In this document: in pieces, positions 39,879 through 50,129 of the stretch | Position numbering within the stretch: the first letter of the stretch is position 1 | How the letters are laid out: every line of letters begins with the position of its first letter | DNA from: Hyphomicrobiales bacterium | GTDB lineage: Bacteria > Pseudomonadota > Alphaproteobacteria > Rhizobiales > Rhizobiaceae | Assembly: GCA_900473805.1 (NCBI GenBank) | Contig: UCMS01000014.1 | Location: forward strand, 307,103-371,102 | Reading direction: 5' to 3' | Length of the DNA: 64,000 nucleotides | The notes under the pieces: model-generated | Database searches by the model: none | Told to the model about the DNA's origin: nothing | The model's input: only the letters and a program-made list of their open reading frames with translations | Translations under genes and position numbers: made by a program

Positions 39879-40607
39879 TCAAGCCGCTTCGCGGAAGCGG
39901 TAGCCCACACCGTAGAGGGTTTCAATCATGTCGAAGTCGGTGTCGACCATTTTGAACTTTTTGCGCAAGCGTTTGATATGGCTGTCGATGGTGCGGTCGT
40001 CGACATAGACCTGTTCGTCATAGGCCGCGTCCATCAGCGCATCGCGGCTTTTCACCACGCCTGGTCGCTGTGCCAGAGACTGAAGAATGAGAAACTCGGT
40101 CACGGTGAGGGTGACGGGATCGCCCTTCCAGGTGCAGGTGTGGCGCTCCTGATCCATGACGAGCTGTCCGCGTTCCAATGTGCGGGCCTGTTGCTCGCTG
40201 CCGGGTTTTGCTGCACCACCGCCCGTTGCCGCTAGGCTCTCACGGCTTGCGGCACGACGCAGGATGGCCTTCACCCGTTCGACCAGGAGCCGCTGCGAGA
40301 AGGGCTTTGTGATGAAGTCGTCGGCGCCCATCTTAAGGCCGAACAATTCGTCGATCTCCTCGTCCTTGGACGTGAGGAAGATCACCGGCAGGTCCGATTT
40401 CTGGCGCAAACGACGCAGAAGTTCCATGCCGTCCATGCGTGGCATCTTGATGTCGAAGATCGCCAGCTGCGGCGGGCGAGCCAGCAAGCCATCCAGTGCC
40501 GATGCACCGTCGGTATAGGTCTCGACCTTATATCCTTCGGCTTCGAGGGCGATCGAGACCGATGTCAGGATGTTGCGGTCGTCATCCACCAGGGCGATCG
40601 TCTGCAT
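39879..40607 (-). CDS. chvI: Response regulator ChvI
   Basis: ChvI is the OmpR-type partner of ChvG. The 242-residue product starts [14 protein letters not shown], with acidic pocket Asp8-Asp10, phospho-acceptor Asp52 in [12 protein letters not shown], and the conserved lysine in FITKPFS. The C-terminal winged helix includes [32 protein letters not shown] and [19 protein letters not shown] at 40607 gives the family N-terminus; the frame extends upstream without similarity. It is the first gene of the minus-strand operon and is divergent from pckA. Confidence 0.96.
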   Translation of the reverse strand: MQTIALVDDDRNILTSVSIALEAEGYKVETYTDGASALDGLLARPPQLAIFDIKMPRMDGMELLRRLRQKSDLPVIFLTSKDEEIDELFGLKMGADDFITKPFSQRLLVERVKAILRRAASRESLAATGGGAAKPGSEQQARTLERGQLVMDQERHTCTWKGDPVTLTVTEFLILQSLAQRPGVVKSRDALMDAAYDEQVYVDDRTIDSHIKRLRKKFKMVDTDFDMIETLYGVGYRFREAA

Positions 40608-40951
40608 AATATAAGTCTCCGTCATCTTGCTTGCGCTGCTCCTGGCTTTACCCCAGCCCAGCTTCGGTTCAGTCACAGTGCTTCATGAGTATAAAGGTGG
40701 AACAAATTGTGGCAAAGGCAATCTCCGGGCGTGTATCGGCGCTTTTGAGCCAATCGTTCGGTGCCGCCCTCGCTGGAATTCCGTGGAATGGAACCGGAAC
40801 TAAACGATTTAAAACGGACACTTTCGGTTTTAAATCGATTAAATTATTGATATCATTGATTATTTCGAATTTCACGCCTTGCGCAGAAGCGGTAATCCCG
40901 TTACGTTTGCGCCATCGGAGAGTTGTGGCCAATACGAGAGGACGGCGCATG
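40608..40951. promoter_or_regulatory. Divergent chvI-pckA regulatory region with inverted repeat
   Basis: These 344 bases hold no convincing gene. The part at about 40795-40880 is A/T-rich and carries the inverted repeat CGATTTAAAAC (40805-40815) / GTTTTAAATCG (40827-40837) with 11 bases between the arms. The right arm continues into TTAAATCGATTAA, a CG-centred near-palindrome like LacI-family operators. PckR, a LacI-family protein, is known to control pckA in Sinorhizobium; that this is its site is inference. Promoters for both genes must lie here. Confidence 0.6.
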
Positions 40952-42562
40952 ATGGAGGAATTCGGCATCAGGAACCCGGCAACGGGTCTCGCAGAAGCTG
41001 GCTTGGGCAAGGCTGCGAGTGTTCGCTATAATCTCTTGGAAGCTGCCCTTTATGAGGAAGCCGTCCGCCGGGGCGAAGCCGAACTGACGGCTGATGGTGC
41101 TTTGCGTGCGCTGACCGGTCAGCACACCGGCCGCTCCGCCAAGGACAAGTTCGTCGTCCGCGACAGCAAGACCGACGACCAGATCTGGTGGGACAACAAC
41201 AAGCCGATGTCGCCGGAGCATTTTGCCGTGCTGCATCAGGACATGCTGGCCCATGCCGCAGGCAAGGATCTCTTCGTCCAGGATCTGATCGGCGGTGCGG
41301 ATGCTGACAACGCCCTGCCGACCCGGGTCGTGACCGAGTTCGCCTGGCACTCGCTGTTCATCCGCAACCTGCTGATCCGTCCGGAGCGTGATGCTCTCGA
41401 AGTTTTCCAGCCGAAGCTGACGATCATCGATCTGCCGAGCTTCCGCGCAGATCCTGTCCGTCACGGCTGCCGCACCGAAACGGTCATCGCCTGCGACCTG
41501 ACCAATGGCATCGTTCTAATCGGCGGCACCTCCTATGCCGGCGAGATGAAGAAGTCGGTCTTCACCGTGCTCAACTACCTGCTGCCGGAAAAGGGCGTCA
41601 TGCCGATGCATTGCTCGGCCAATGTCGGTCCCGAGGGTGACGCCGCCGTCTTCTTCGGTCTGTCCGGCACCGGCAAGACCACGCTGTCGGCCGATCCGAG
41701 CCGCACGCTGATCGGTGATGATGAACACGGCTGGGGTGAAAACGGCATCTTCAACTTCGAGGGTGGCTGCTACGCTAAGACAATCCGTCTTTCGGCAGAA
41801 GCCGAGCCGGAGATCTACGCAACGACCAAACGCTTCGGCACCGTGCTTGAAAACGTCGTTCTCGATGAGAACCGGGTACCCGACTTCAACGATGGTTCGC
41901 TGACGGAAAACACCCGCTGCGCCTATCCGCTGCATTTCATTCCGAATGCATCGGAGACCGGTATCGCGCCGCATCCGAAGACGATCATCATGCTGACCGC
42001 CGATGCCTTCGGCGTGCTGCCGCCGATCGCCAAGCTGACGCCGGAACAGGCCATGTACCACTTCCTCTCCGGCTACACGGCAAAGGTCGCCGGCACGGAA
42101 AAGGGCGTGACGGAACCGGAAGCAACCTTCTCCACCTGCTTCGGCGCACCCTTCATGCCGCGTCATCCGACCGAATACGGCAACCTGCTTCGCGACCTAA
42201 TCGCACGCCACAAGGTCGATTGCTGGCTGGTCAACACCGGCTGGACCGGTGGCGCCTACGGCACCGGCAACCGCATGCCGATCAAGGCGACGCGCGCGCT
42301 TCTGACGGCCGCTCTGACCGGCGAGCTGAAGAAGGTCGACATGCGCACGGATGCGAACTTCGGCTTCGCCGTTCCCGTCGCCGTCGCCGGTGTCGATACG
42401 AAGATCCTCGATCCGCGTTCGACCTGGGCCGATGGTGCCGCCTACGACGCCCAGGCCAAGAAACTGGTCGGGATGTTTATCGACAACTTCGCCAAGTTCG
42501 AAGCCCATGTCGACGGCAAGGTTCGGGACGCAGCCCCTGGCATCCGTCTGGCCGCTGAATAA
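40952..42562 (+). CDS. pckA: Phosphoenolpyruvate carboxykinase (ATP)
   Basis: PckA converts oxaloacetate and ATP to phosphoenolpyruvate and CO2, the entry to gluconeogenesis during growth on dicarboxylates. The 536-residue product has [17 protein letters not shown], the P-loop [37 protein letters not shown] and [18 protein letters not shown] at 40952 gives the usual rhizobial length; ATG at 40949 is equally open, and both follow GAGAGGA. The long extension upstream to 40631 is promoter sequence, not protein. A terminator follows the gene. Confidence 0.96.
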   Translation: MEEFGIRNPATGLAEAGLGKAASVRYNLLEAALYEEAVRRGEAELTADGALRALTGQHTGRSAKDKFVVRDSKTDDQIWWDNNKPMSPEHFAVLHQDMLAHAAGKDLFVQDLIGGADADNALPTRVVTEFAWHSLFIRNLLIRPERDALEVFQPKLTIIDLPSFRADPVRHGCRTETVIACDLTNGIVLIGGTSYAGEMKKSVFTVLNYLLPEKGVMPMHCSANVGPEGDAAVFFGLSGTGKTTLSADPSRTLIGDDEHGWGENGIFNFEGGCYAKTIRLSAEAEPEIYATTKRFGTVLENVVLDENRVPDFNDGSLTENTRCAYPLHFIPNASETGIAPHPKTIIMLTADAFGVLPPIAKLTPEQAMYHFLSGYTAKVAGTEKGVTEPEATFSTCFGAPFMPRHPTEYGNLLRDLIARHKVDCWLVNTGWTGGAYGTGNRMPIKATRALLTAALTGELKKVDMRTDANFGFAVPVAVAGVDTKILDPRSTWADGAAYDAQAKKLVGMFIDNFAKFEAHVDGKVRDAAPGIRLAAE

Positions 42563-42586
42563 GACACAGCTTTCCTAAGGTGGAGA

Positions 42587-42616
42587 GAGGCCTGGCAGCT
42601 TTGCCGGGCCTCTTTT
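42587..42616 (+). terminator. Intrinsic terminator after pckA
   Basis: GAGGCCTGGCA / TGCCGGGCCTC form an 11-base stem with one wobble pair, loop GCTT, followed by TTTT. It lies 24 bases after the pckA stop. Confidence 0.88.
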
Positions 42617-42678
42617 GCTTGGTGCTTGCCTTTGCCGCTGTCGCGGCCGATATGGGATCGAAGAAAGAGACCGAAGAC

Positions 42679-43113
42679 ATGGCAAGCGAACCCCTAGAGA
42701 TCAACAACCGCATCACGATTGCCGGCTGGGAGCTGACGGAGCAATTCGTGCTGGCCGGCGGCCCGGGCGGCCAGAACGTCAACAAGGTCTCGACCGCCGT
42801 TCAGCTCTTTTTCAACCTGCTCGGCTCGCCCTCACTGAATGACCGCGTCAAGCAGAACGCCGCCAAGCTCGCCGGCAAGCGCCTATCGAAGGAAGGCGTG
42901 CTGATGATCGAGGCCAGCCGGTTTCGCAGCCAGGATCGCAATCGCGAGGACGCGCGCGAGCGCCTCAAGGAGCTTCTGCTCGAAGCCGCCAAGCCGCCAC
43001 CGCCGCCCCGCAAGAAGACCAAACCCACCAAGGGTTCGATCGAACGGCGTCTCAAGGCGAAATCCGGCCGCTCGGATGTGAAGAAGATGCGCGGCAAGCC
43101 GATGGGAGATTGA
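42679..43113 (+). CDS. arfB: Alternative ribosome-rescue factor ArfB (YaeJ)
   Basis: ArfB frees ribosomes stalled on mRNAs without a stop codon by hydrolysing peptidyl-tRNA. The 144-residue product has the GGQ catalytic motif in LAGGPGGQNVNKVSTAVQL (Gly30, Gly31, Gln32) and a basic C-terminal tail (PPRKKTKPTKGSIERRLKAKSGRSDVKKMRGKPMGD) that inserts into the empty mRNA channel. The short length and basic tail exclude class I release factors. ATG at 42679 is chosen; the frame runs upstream through the pckA terminator and is not coding there. alkB starts three bases after its stop. Confidence 0.94.
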   Translation: MASEPLEINNRITIAGWELTEQFVLAGGPGGQNVNKVSTAVQLFFNLLGSPSLNDRVKQNAAKLAGKRLSKEGVLMIEASRFRSQDRNREDARERLKELLLEAAKPPPPPRKKTKPTKGSIERRLKAKSGRSDVKKMRGKPMGD

Positions 43114-43115
43114 CC

Positions 43116-43745
43116 ATGGTTGAGCCGAGAGCCGAGATCAGCCTGCAACCCGGTCTTCGCTACCTGCCCGGCCGTCTGTCGCGCCCGGAGCAGGAGGCTC
43201 TCGTTGACATCATCCGAGGCGTGGTCGCAGAGGCGCCGCTCTATGTTCCGGTCATGCCCGGGAGTGGCCGTCCGATGTCGGTGCGCATGACCAATTGCGG
43301 TCCGCTGGGTTGGGTGACGGACATGGAGCGTGGCTATCGCTACCAGCCGACCCATCCTGTTACGGATAAACCCTGGCCCGCTTTTCCCGACGTTCTTCTT
43401 GGTCTCTGGCGCGAACTTTCAGGCTATCCGAAAGATCCAGAGGCCTGCCTCGTCAATTTCTATACGGACGATGCCAAGATGGGTCTGCACCAAGACCGCG
43501 ACGAAACGGACTTCTCTGCGCCCGTGCTATCCATCTCGCTCGGCAACACTTGCCTGTTTCGCATCGGCGGACTGGCGCGCACAGACCGCACGAAATCGCT
43601 GAAGCTGGAAAGCGGCGACGTATTCTTGATGGGAGGGGAGGGACGCCTGTGCTTCCACGGCGTCGACCGGATCTATCCCGGCACGTCAACCCTGCTCAAG
43701 GCCGGCGGACGAATCAACCTGACGCTCCGTCGCGTCAATCCATAG
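43116..43745 (+). CDS. alkB: Alkylated DNA repair dioxygenase AlkB
   Basis: AlkB oxidatively removes methyl groups from 1-methyladenine and 3-methylcytosine, using Fe(II) and 2-oxoglutarate. The 209-residue product has the N-terminal LQPGLRYLPGRLSRPEQEALV, the iron ligands His125 and Asp127 in MGLHQDRDE, a second histidine in LCFHGVDRI, and the 2-oxoglutarate-binding arginines in RINLTLRRV. ATG at 43116 follows the arfB stop by two bases, so the two may be co-transcribed. It converges with coaA 15 bases away. Confidence 0.95.
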   Translation: MVEPRAEISLQPGLRYLPGRLSRPEQEALVDIIRGVVAEAPLYVPVMPGSGRPMSVRMTNCGPLGWVTDMERGYRYQPTHPVTDKPWPAFPDVLLGLWRELSGYPKDPEACLVNFYTDDAKMGLHQDRDETDFSAPVLSISLGNTCLFRIGGLARTDRTKSLKLESGDVFLMGGEGRLCFHGVDRIYPGTSTLLKAGGRINLTLRRVNP

Positions 43746-43760
43746 CCTACGATCTATCGC

Positions 43761-44756
43761 CTACAGTTTTCTGAGCGCCACCGTCTCGACGAGATGGTTG
43801 TCACCCTTGCGCAGGATCAGATCGGCGCGCGGGCGGGTCGGCAGAATGTTTTCCCTGAGGTTCTTCAGGTTGATATTCGCCCAGAGCCCCTCGGCGATCT
43901 CCTTGGCCTCGTCCTCGCTGATCGTCGCATAGCGATGGAAGTAGGAATTGGGATCGCGGAATGCCGTCTGTCTGAGCTTCATGAAGCGATCGACATACCA
44001 GCGATGGATCGCGTTCTCATCGGCGTCGATATAGATCGAGAAGTCAAAGAAGTCGGAGACCATCGGCACGATCTTGCCGTCGGCCGGCAGATTGCGCGAC
44101 TGCAGGACATTGATCCCTTCGAAGATCAGGATGTCGGGTCTGTCGATCACCCGGTGTTCGTTCGGCAGAACGTCATAGGTCAGGTGCGAATAGCTGGGCG
44201 CCTTGACGTTCGGTAGCCCCGCCTTGATCGCCGAGAGGAAGCGCAGGAGCGCGCCGATGTCGTAGCTTTCCGGGAAGCCCTTGCGGTTCAGGATGCCGTT
44301 CTTCACCAGATGCGCGTTCGGGTAAAGGAAGCCGTCGGTGGTCACGAGATCGACCTTCGGGCTCGACGGCCAGCGGGCGAGAAGTTCCTTCAGGATACGC
44401 GCCGTCGTCGATTTGCCGACCGCCACAGATCCGGCGATGCCGATCACGAACGGCGTCTTGAAGACATCCGACATGCTCAGGAAGCGGTTGCGCTGCTCGA
44501 ACAAGAGCTGCGAGGATTCCACATGCGACGACAGGAGGCGCGACAACGAAAGATAGATCCGGCGCACCTCGTCGAGATCGATCGGGTCGTCGATCGAGCG
44601 CAGCCGGTGCACTTCGTCGGCCGTTAGTGTCAGCGGCGTATCGGCGCGGAAATGCGCCCATTCCTCGCTGTCGAAGAACAGGTAGGGGGAATAGCCGTTC
44701 GCCTGGAAATGGTCGAGGACGTCTGGCGTTTCGGGGTCCCGCATAGCTATCGTCAT
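43761..44756 (-). CDS. coaA: Pantothenate kinase (type I)
   Basis: CoaA phosphorylates pantothenate, the first step of coenzyme A synthesis, and is feedback-regulated by CoA in the type I family. The 331-residue product has the P-loop GSVAVGKST at 109-117, [18 protein letters not shown] and FEGINVLQ, all diagnostic. It starts ATG at 44756, overlapping the hisE stop by four bases, so it is the last gene of the his operon. The second CoA gene in the window is coaE near the origin. Confidence 0.97.
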   Translation of the reverse strand: MTIAMRDPETPDVLDHFQANGYSPYLFFDSEEWAHFRADTPLTLTADEVHRLRSIDDPIDLDEVRRIYLSLSRLLSSHVESSQLLFEQRNRFLSMSDVFKTPFVIGIAGSVAVGKSTTARILKELLARWPSSPKVDLVTTDGFLYPNAHLVKNGILNRKGFPESYDIGALLRFLSAIKAGLPNVKAPSYSHLTYDVLPNEHRVIDRPDILIFEGINVLQSRNLPADGKIVPMVSDFFDFSIYIDADENAIHRWYVDRFMKLRQTAFRDPNSYFHRYATISEDEAKEIAEGLWANINLKNLRENILPTRPRADLILRKGDNHLVETVALRKL

Positions 44757-45076
44757 GGATCCTGCCGACTGGCCTTCTCACTCAGGCCCGTCTGAGCGGT
44801 CCGACGCTCAAGTTCCTGCATCACTGCTTGTAAAGGGATGTCCGCAATTTTCAATACGACCATCAGGTGATAGAGCAGGTCGGCGCTCTCGTAGACGAGG
44901 TTCTCGCGATCGTCCTTGACGGCCGCCATCACGGCTTCGATCGCCTCTTCACCCAACTTCTTCGCAGCCTTGCCCTGACCGCCTGCGACGAGTTTCGCCG
45001 TCCAGGATTGGCTCGGATCCGCTTGAGCACGGCTCGCGACAATGGCTTCCAGATCGGCAAGAGTGAAATTGCTCAT
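44753..45076 (-). CDS. hisE: Phosphoribosyl-ATP pyrophosphatase
   Basis: HisE hydrolyses phosphoribosyl-ATP to phosphoribosyl-AMP, step two of histidine synthesis. The 107-residue protein is a MazG-like all-alpha fold with [44 protein letters not shown], where the E, E, E and D residues bind magnesium. ATG at 45076 gives the family start [13 protein letters not shown]. It lies 16 bases after hisF and overlaps coaA by four bases. The separate hisI activity is not in the window. Confidence 0.96.
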   Translation of the reverse strand: MSNFTLADLEAIVASRAQADPSQSWTAKLVAGGQGKAAKKLGEEAIEAVMAAVKDDRENLVYESADLLYHLMVVLKIADIPLQAVMQELERRTAQTGLSEKASRQDP

Positions 45077-45092
45077 GACAAGCCTTTCCGCG

Positions 45093-45869
45093 TCAGTCGA
45101 GACGCATGGCGATGCCGGCTGCGGCCATATGGGCCTTGGCCTCTGCAATCGAATAGGTGCCGAAGTGGAAGATCGAGGCAGCGAGAACTGCCGTCGCATG
45201 GCCATCGCGAACACCCGCGACCAGATCGTCGAGGTTGCCGACGCCGCCCGAGGCAATCACCGGCACGCGAACGCTGTCGGCGATCGTTCGGGTGAGTCCG
45301 ATGTCATAGCCGCTCTTGGTCCCGTCCCGGTCCATCGATGTCACCAGCAGTTCGCCGGCGCCGCGCTCGACCATCTTCACCGCGAATTCGACTGCATCGA
45401 TCCCGGTCGGCTGGCGTCCGCCATGGGTGAAGATCTCCCAGCGATCCGTTTCGCCCGCCGCTGAAACCTTCTTCGCATCGATCGACACGACGATGCACTG
45501 GTTGCCGAACTTGTCGGCGGCTTCTGCCACGAAATCGGGGTTCTTCACCGCCGCCGAGTTGATCGACACCTTGTCGGCGCCGCAGAGCAGGAGCTTGCGG
45601 ATATCGGCGACGGCGCGAACACCACCGCCGACCGTCAACGGCATGAAACAATGGTCGGCCGTCTGGGCGACAACGTCGAAAATCGTGTCGCGGTTGTCCG
45701 AGGATGCGGTGATGTCGAGGAAACAGAGTTCGTCTGCACCGGCGGCGTCATAGGCCTTTGCCGCTTGGACCGGATCACCGGCATCGATCAGGTCGACAAA
45801 GTTCACGCCCTTGACGACACGGCCGTCCTTGACGTCGAGGCAGGGGATCACGCGGGCCTTGAGTGTCAT
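45093..45869 (-). CDS. hisF: Imidazole glycerol phosphate synthase cyclase subunit
   Basis: HisF, with the glutaminase HisH, makes imidazole glycerol phosphate and AICAR. The 258-residue TIM barrel shows [16 protein letters not shown] with the catalytic aspartate, [19 protein letters not shown], and [14 protein letters not shown] with the second catalytic aspartate. It lies ten bases after hisA. A product of this reaction, AICAR, links histidine and purine synthesis. Confidence 0.98.
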   Translation of the reverse strand: MTLKARVIPCLDVKDGRVVKGVNFVDLIDAGDPVQAAKAYDAAGADELCFLDITASSDNRDTIFDVVAQTADHCFMPLTVGGGVRAVADIRKLLLCGADKVSINSAAVKNPDFVAEAADKFGNQCIVVSIDAKKVSAAGETDRWEIFTHGGRQPTGIDAVEFAVKMVERGAGELLVTSMDRDGTKSGYDIGLTRTIADSVRVPVIASGGVGNLDDLVAGVRDGHATAVLAASIFHFGTYSIAEAKAHMAAAGIAMRLD

Positions 45870-45879
45870 GGTCTTGTCC

Positions 45880-46614
45880 TCAGCCTCTCGCAGCCTTGAT
45901 CAGCGCCAGCGCCTCTGCGGGGTCGATACGCCCATCATAAAGCGCGCGACCGGAAATCGCACCTTCGAGCTTCTTCGCATCCGGTTCCAGCATGCGCTTG
46001 ATATCCTCGATCGAGGCAAGGCCACCCGATGCGATCACGGGGATCGAAACGGCAGCGGCCAGTTCCAGCGTCGAGGCCCAGTTGATCCCGGTCAGGATCC
46101 CGTCGCGGTCGATGTCGGTATAGATGATGGCCGCAACGCCAGCGCCTTCAAAACGCTGGGCGAGTTCGATCACGCCGAGTTCGGAAGCTTCCGCCCAGCC
46201 TTCGACCGCAACCTTGCCACCCTTGGCGTCGATGCCGACGGCGACCTTGCCGGGGAAGCGCTTGCAGGCTTCGATGACGAGGGCCGGATCACGGACTGCG
46301 ACCGTACCGAGGATGACGCGCGACAACCCGCGCGACAGCCAGCTCTCGATGTGGTCGAGCGTGCGAATGCCGCCGCCGAGCTGCACCGGGTTCTTCGTAG
46401 ATTTCAGGATCGCATCCACGGCAGCGCCATTGACGCTTTCACCCGCAAAGGCGCCGTTCAAGTCGACGACATGCAGCCATTCGAAGCCCTGGTCTTCGAA
46501 GGCGCGCGCCTGTGCTGCCGGATCCGGATTATAGACGGTCGCCTGGTCCATATCGCCCAGCTTGAGGCGAACGCACTGGCCGTCCTTGAGGTCGATGGCG
46601 GGAAAGAGGATCAT
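45880..46614 (-). CDS. hisA: ProFAR isomerase
   Basis: HisA isomerises ProFAR to PRFAR by an Amadori rearrangement. The 244-residue TIM barrel has [19 protein letters not shown] with the catalytic aspartate, [11 protein letters not shown], and [12 protein letters not shown]. It lies 17 bases after hisH and ten before hisF, on the minus strand, consistent with one transcript. Confidence 0.98.
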   Translation of the reverse strand: MILFPAIDLKDGQCVRLKLGDMDQATVYNPDPAAQARAFEDQGFEWLHVVDLNGAFAGESVNGAAVDAILKSTKNPVQLGGGIRTLDHIESWLSRGLSRVILGTVAVRDPALVIEACKRFPGKVAVGIDAKGGKVAVEGWAEASELGVIELAQRFEGAGVAAIIYTDIDRDGILTGINWASTLELAAAVSIPVIASGGLASIEDIKRMLEPDAKKLEGAISGRALYDGRIDPAEALALIKAARG

Positions 46615-46631
46615 GTGCGTATCCGTGCCCT

Positions 46632-47282
46632 TCAGGGCGTCCAGGTCAGGAAATTGGCGATGAGCTTCAGGCCGAGTGCCTGGCTTTTCTCGGGATGGAA
46701 TTGCGCACCCACCATGTTGTCGCGCCCGACAAAGGCAGTCATTGCGCCACCGTAATCAGTCGTCGCGATCACATCCTCCGGCTTGCGCGCGGCAAGGTGA
46801 TAGGAATGCACAAAATAGGCGTGCAGCCCGTCCGGGCCCGTCGGAATGCCGTCGAAGAGCGGATGCGGCCGGTTGAGCGTCAGCGTATTCCAGCCGATCT
46901 GCGGGATCTTGAGGGACGGATCGGAGGGCGTCATCTCGACGACATCACCTTCGATCCAGCCGAAGCCCTCGGTCACGGTCTTCTCGAGACCACGCGACGA
47001 CATCAGCTGCATGCCGACGCAGATGCCGAAGAAGGGACGGCCCTTGTTCTCGACGACCTCGGTGATTGCGTCATGCATGCCGGGTACGGCGTCGAGCCCC
47101 TTGCGGCAGTCGGCGTATGCGCCGACACCCGGAAGCACGATCCGATCGGCAGTGGCGACCCGGTCTGCCTTGTCGGTCAGTTCGATTTCGGCATCAAGGC
47201 CAGCCTCGCGGGCGGCCCGTTCGAATGCCTTGATGGCCGAGCGCAGATTGCCCGAGCCGTAATCGATGATAGCTACTCGCAT
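46632..47282 (-). CDS. hisH: Imidazole glycerol phosphate synthase glutaminase subunit
   Basis: HisH hydrolyses glutamine and tunnels ammonia to HisF. The 216-residue class I glutamine amidotransferase has [18 protein letters not shown] at the N-terminus, the nucleophile Cys88 in [11 protein letters not shown], and the His-Glu pair in AQFHPEKSQ near the C-terminus. It follows hisB after 88 bases that contain a run of nine G residues on the plus strand and no gene. Confidence 0.97.
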   Translation of the reverse strand: MRVAIIDYGSGNLRSAIKAFERAAREAGLDAEIELTDKADRVATADRIVLPGVGAYADCRKGLDAVPGMHDAITEVVENKGRPFFGICVGMQLMSSRGLEKTVTEGFGWIEGDVVEMTPSDPSLKIPQIGWNTLTLNRPHPLFDGIPTGPDGLHAYFVHSYHLAARKPEDVIATTDYGGAMTAFVGRDNMVGAQFHPEKSQALGLKLIANFLTWTP

Positions 47283-47370
47283 AGTGTCCAGTCCTTTCTG
47301 CTCGACGGTGCGGGTTCAACGCCCGAACCGGAGCAAGGTGGCAGTTTCCCCCGGGGGGGGGAGATGCCCC

Positions 47371-47967
47371 TTAAACCAGGGTGCCCTTGGTGGAGGGGAT
47401 ACGGTTTGCCTGTCGCGGATCCACTTCGGTTGCCGTGCGAAGAGCGCGCGCGACCGCCTTGAAGCAGGTCTCGGCGATATGATGGTTGTTCGCGCCGTAA
47501 TGGTTCAGCACATGCAGCGTGATCCCGGCATTCTGCGCAAACGCCTGGAAGAATTCGCGCACCAGTTCGGTGTCGAACGTGCCGATCTTCGGCGCGCTGA
47601 AATTGACGTTCCAGACCAGGAACGGACGGCCGGAGACGTCGATGGCCGCCTTGGTCATCGTTTCGTCCATGGCCAGGTCGATCGAGGCATAGCGCGTGAT
47701 GCCCTTGCGGTCGCCCAGCGCCTTGGAAATCGCTTGGCCGAGCGCAATGCCCGTATCCTCGACGGTGTGGTGATCGTCGATATGCAGGTCACCCTTCACC
47801 ACGATGTCCATGTCGATCAGCGAGTGGCGACAGAGCTGGTCGAGCATATGGTCGAAGAAGCCCACGCCCGTCGAAATCTTGCCCGTGCCGGTGCCGTCGA
47901 TATGGACGGAAACCGAGACCGAGGTTTCGTTGGTCTTGCGGGAAACTTCGCCTTTACGCTCTGCCAT
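47371..47967 (-). CDS. hisB: Imidazoleglycerol-phosphate dehydratase
   Basis: HisB removes water from imidazole glycerol phosphate. The 198-residue product is the stand-alone dehydratase, without the phosphatase domain of E. coli HisB. Motifs: [33 protein letters not shown], and [17 protein letters not shown], whose histidines bind manganese. ATG at 47967 ([10 protein letters not shown]) is preferred over a start 11 codons upstream. It is the first gene of the his operon and diverges from hslV across 199 bases. Confidence 0.97.
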   Translation of the reverse strand: MAERKGEVSRKTNETSVSVSVHIDGTGTGKISTGVGFFDHMLDQLCRHSLIDMDIVVKGDLHIDDHHTVEDTGIALGQAISKALGDRKGITRYASIDLAMDETMTKAAIDVSGRPFLVWNVNFSAPKIGTFDTELVREFFQAFAQNAGITLHVLNHYGANNHHIAETCFKAVARALRTATEVDPRQANRIPSTKGTLV

Positions 47968-48166
47968 TTGGCTGCTCCATGAGGATCTCGGCCCTCCCAT
48001 AACAGCAGGGCGGTGAAATATCCAGAAGTTACATTGCGCTGCCGCAAGGCGGCGTCAGAGCTTTTGCCGCAGATTGCAATCGTCGAAAGCCCACTTACAT
48101 AGGAACCGACAAACCGGGCCTGACAGCCCGCTCCACAAGGCCCGCAGAGCGGGTGACAGGTGACTG

Positions 48167-48694
48167 ATGACAACGATTATTACCGTACGCAAGGACGGCA
48201 AGGTGGTGATGGCCGGTGACGGACAGGTCAGCCTCGGCCAGACCGTCATGAAGGGCAATGCCCGCAAGGTCCGCCGCATCGGCAAGGGCGGCGAGGTGAT
48301 CGCAGGGTTCGCCGGCGCAACGGCCGATGCCTTCACATTGCTCGACCGTCTCGAAAAGAAGCTCGACCAATATCCCGGCCAGCTGATGCGCGCTGCCGTC
48401 GAACTCGCCAAGGACTGGCGCACCGACAAATACCTGCGCAATCTCGAAGCCATGATGCTGGTGGCCGACAAGTCGATCACCCTGGCGATCACCGGCAATG
48501 GCGACGTGCTAGAGCCCGAACACGGCACGATCGCGATCGGCTCCGGCGGCAACTTTGCCTATGCAGCAGCCCGCGCACTTATGGACACCGATCGCTCGGC
48601 AGAGGACATCGCCAGGCGCGCTTTGGCGATCGCCGGCGAGATCTGCGTTTACACCAACAACAACATGGTGGTGGAAACCCTCGACGCCGACTGA
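48167..48694 (+). CDS. hslV: ATP-dependent protease subunit HslV
   Basis: HslV is the proteasome-like peptidase of HslUV, which degrades misfolded and regulatory proteins. The 175-residue product begins [24 protein letters not shown]; the threonine exposed after removal of Met1 is the catalytic nucleophile. [14 protein letters not shown] and the C-terminal cation site fit the family. The start at 48167 is required by the mechanism. The divergent 199-base gap to hisB should contain its promoter; I did not find a clear heat-shock sigma-32 site. hslU follows 68 bases downstream. Confidence 0.97.
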   Translation: MTTIITVRKDGKVVMAGDGQVSLGQTVMKGNARKVRRIGKGGEVIAGFAGATADAFTLLDRLEKKLDQYPGQLMRAAVELAKDWRTDKYLRNLEAMMLVADKSITLAITGNGDVLEPEHGTIAIGSGGNFAYAAARALMDTDRSAEDIARRALAIAGEICVYTNNNMVVETLDAD

Positions 48695-48723
48695 CGGCTG
48701 CCGATCGTATTCCACACCAAGAG

Positions 48724-48748
48724 ACGATGCGCGGATCCGCGGCATCGT
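48724..48748. repeat. 25-base palindrome between hslV and hslU
   Basis: ACGATGC (48724-48730) and GCATCGT (48742-48748) are exact inverted repeats around GCGGATCCGCG, itself nearly symmetric. It sits between the hslV stop and the hslU ribosome site (GTGAGGAG). It could be an attenuating hairpin that tunes the HslV to HslU ratio; the role is inferred. Confidence 0.6.
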
Positions 48749-48762
48749 GAGGAGCAGACTGA

Positions 48763-50070
48763 ATGACCAATTTTTCTCCGCGCGAGATCGTCTCCGAACT
48801 CGATCGCCACATCATCGGCCAGCATGAAGCCAAGCGGGCGGTCGCCATCGCTTTGCGCAACCGCTGGCGCCGCCAGCAGCTCTCGGAAGACCTGCGCGAC
48901 GAGGTCATGCCGAAGAACATCCTGATGATTGGCCCGACCGGTGTCGGCAAGACGGAAATCTCCCGTCGCCTCGCCAAACTCGCCGGCGCCCCCTTCATCA
49001 AGGTGGAGGCCACCAAGTTTACCGAAGTCGGTTACGTCGGCCGTGACGTCGAGCAGATCATCCGTGACCTCGTCGAGGTCGGCATCGCCCTGGTGCGCGA
49101 CAAGAAGCGTCAAGAAGTCCAGGCCAAGGCGCATCAGCTGGCTGAAGAGCGCGTGCTTGACGCCCTGGTCGGCGCGACCGCCTCGCCCGCCACCCGCGAC
49201 AGCTTCCGCAAGAAGCTGCGCAATGGCGAGCTCGACGACAAGGAAATCGACATTGAGGTTGCCGACAGCGGGGCCGGCATGCCGGGCTTCGAGGTTCCGG
49301 GCATGCCGGGTGCCAATATCGGCATCCTCAACATCTCGGAAATGTTCGGTAAGGCCATGGGCAACCGGACGAAGAAGGTCCGCACTACCGTCAAGGCGTC
49401 CTATGGCGATCTGATCCGCGACGAGTCCGACAAGCTGATCGACAACGAGGTGATCCAGCGGGAAGCTCTGCGTTCGGTCGAGAATGACGGCATCGTCTTC
49501 CTGGACGAGATCGACAAGATCGCCGCGCGCGAAGGCGCGATGGGCGCTGGCGTTTCGCGTGAAGGCGTGCAGCGCGACTTGCTGCCGCTCGTCGAAGGGA
49601 CAACGGTTGCCACCAAGTATGGCCCGGTCAAGACCGACCATATCCTGTTCATCGCCTCGGGCGCCTTCCACGTGTCGAAGCCGTCCGACCTCCTGCCGGA
49701 GCTCCAGGGCCGCCTGCCGATCCGCGTGGAGCTGAAGCCGCTGACCAAGGAAGACTTCCGCCGCATCCTGACGGAAACGGAGGCAAGCCTGATCCGCCAG
49801 TACAAGGCGCTGATGGCGACCGAAGAGTTGAACCTCGACTTCACCGAAGACGCGATCGACGCGCTCGCCGATGTCGCCGTTCAGCTCAACGAGACGGTCG
49901 AGAATATCGGTGCGCGCCGCCTGCAGACGGTCATGGAAAGGGTGCTCGACGAGATCTCCTTCCATGCACCGGATCGCAGCGGTTCGGAGGTCATGATCGA
50001 TTCGAGCTACGTGCAGGAGCATGTCGGTGATCTCGCGGCCAATGCCGATCTGAGCCGCTATATCCTGTGA
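48763..50070 (+). CDS. hslU: ATP-dependent protease ATPase subunit HslU
   Basis: HslU is the AAA+ unfoldase that feeds HslV. The 435-residue product has [31 protein letters not shown] at the N-terminus, Walker A GPTGVGKT at 57-64, the pore motif GYVGRDVEQ, Walker [12 protein letters not shown] and sensor region [17 protein letters not shown]. The C-terminus LSRYIL docks into HslV. It is immediately preceded by GAGGAG and follows hslV. Confidence 0.98.
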   Translation: MTNFSPREIVSELDRHIIGQHEAKRAVAIALRNRWRRQQLSEDLRDEVMPKNILMIGPTGVGKTEISRRLAKLAGAPFIKVEATKFTEVGYVGRDVEQIIRDLVEVGIALVRDKKRQEVQAKAHQLAEERVLDALVGATASPATRDSFRKKLRNGELDDKEIDIEVADSGAGMPGFEVPGMPGANIGILNISEMFGKAMGNRTKKVRTTVKASYGDLIRDESDKLIDNEVIQREALRSVENDGIVFLDEIDKIAAREGAMGAGVSREGVQRDLLPLVEGTTVATKYGPVKTDHILFIASGAFHVSKPSDLLPELQGRLPIRVELKPLTKEDFRRILTETEASLIRQYKALMATEELNLDFTEDAIDALADVAVQLNETVENIGARRLQTVMERVLDEISFHAPDRSGSEVMIDSSYVQEHVGDLAANADLSRYIL

Positions 50071-50085
50071 TCTTTGTGCATCTAT

Positions 50086-50129
50086 GGGTCGCTTTCGCCC
50101 CCGGCGTGCCGGGAAAGTGAAAGCGACCC
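50086..50129. repeat. Compound hairpin after hslU
   Basis: GGGTCGCTTTC (50086-50096) and GAAAGCGACCC (50119-50129) are exact inverted repeats around an inner CCCGG / CCGGG pair. No T tract follows, so it may be a stabilising or partial terminating hairpin rather than a classic intrinsic terminator. Confidence 0.6.

Noticed and set aside
40631..40951. N-terminal extension of pckA by over 100 codons
   Set aside because: The region is A/T-rich promoter DNA with inverted repeats, and the extension does not resemble PckA; the normal 536-residue form starts at 40952.
47968..48166. Heat-shock sigma-32 promoter for hslV
   Set aside because: CCCACTTACAT at about 48090 resembles a -10 element, but no convincing CTTGAA-type -35 element is at the right distance.
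49660..49680. CCACGTG core in hslU as a further parS site
   Set aside because: Only the central CACGTG matches; the flanks depart from the parS consensus. The same applies to CACGTG at about 21873, 29726 and 51429.
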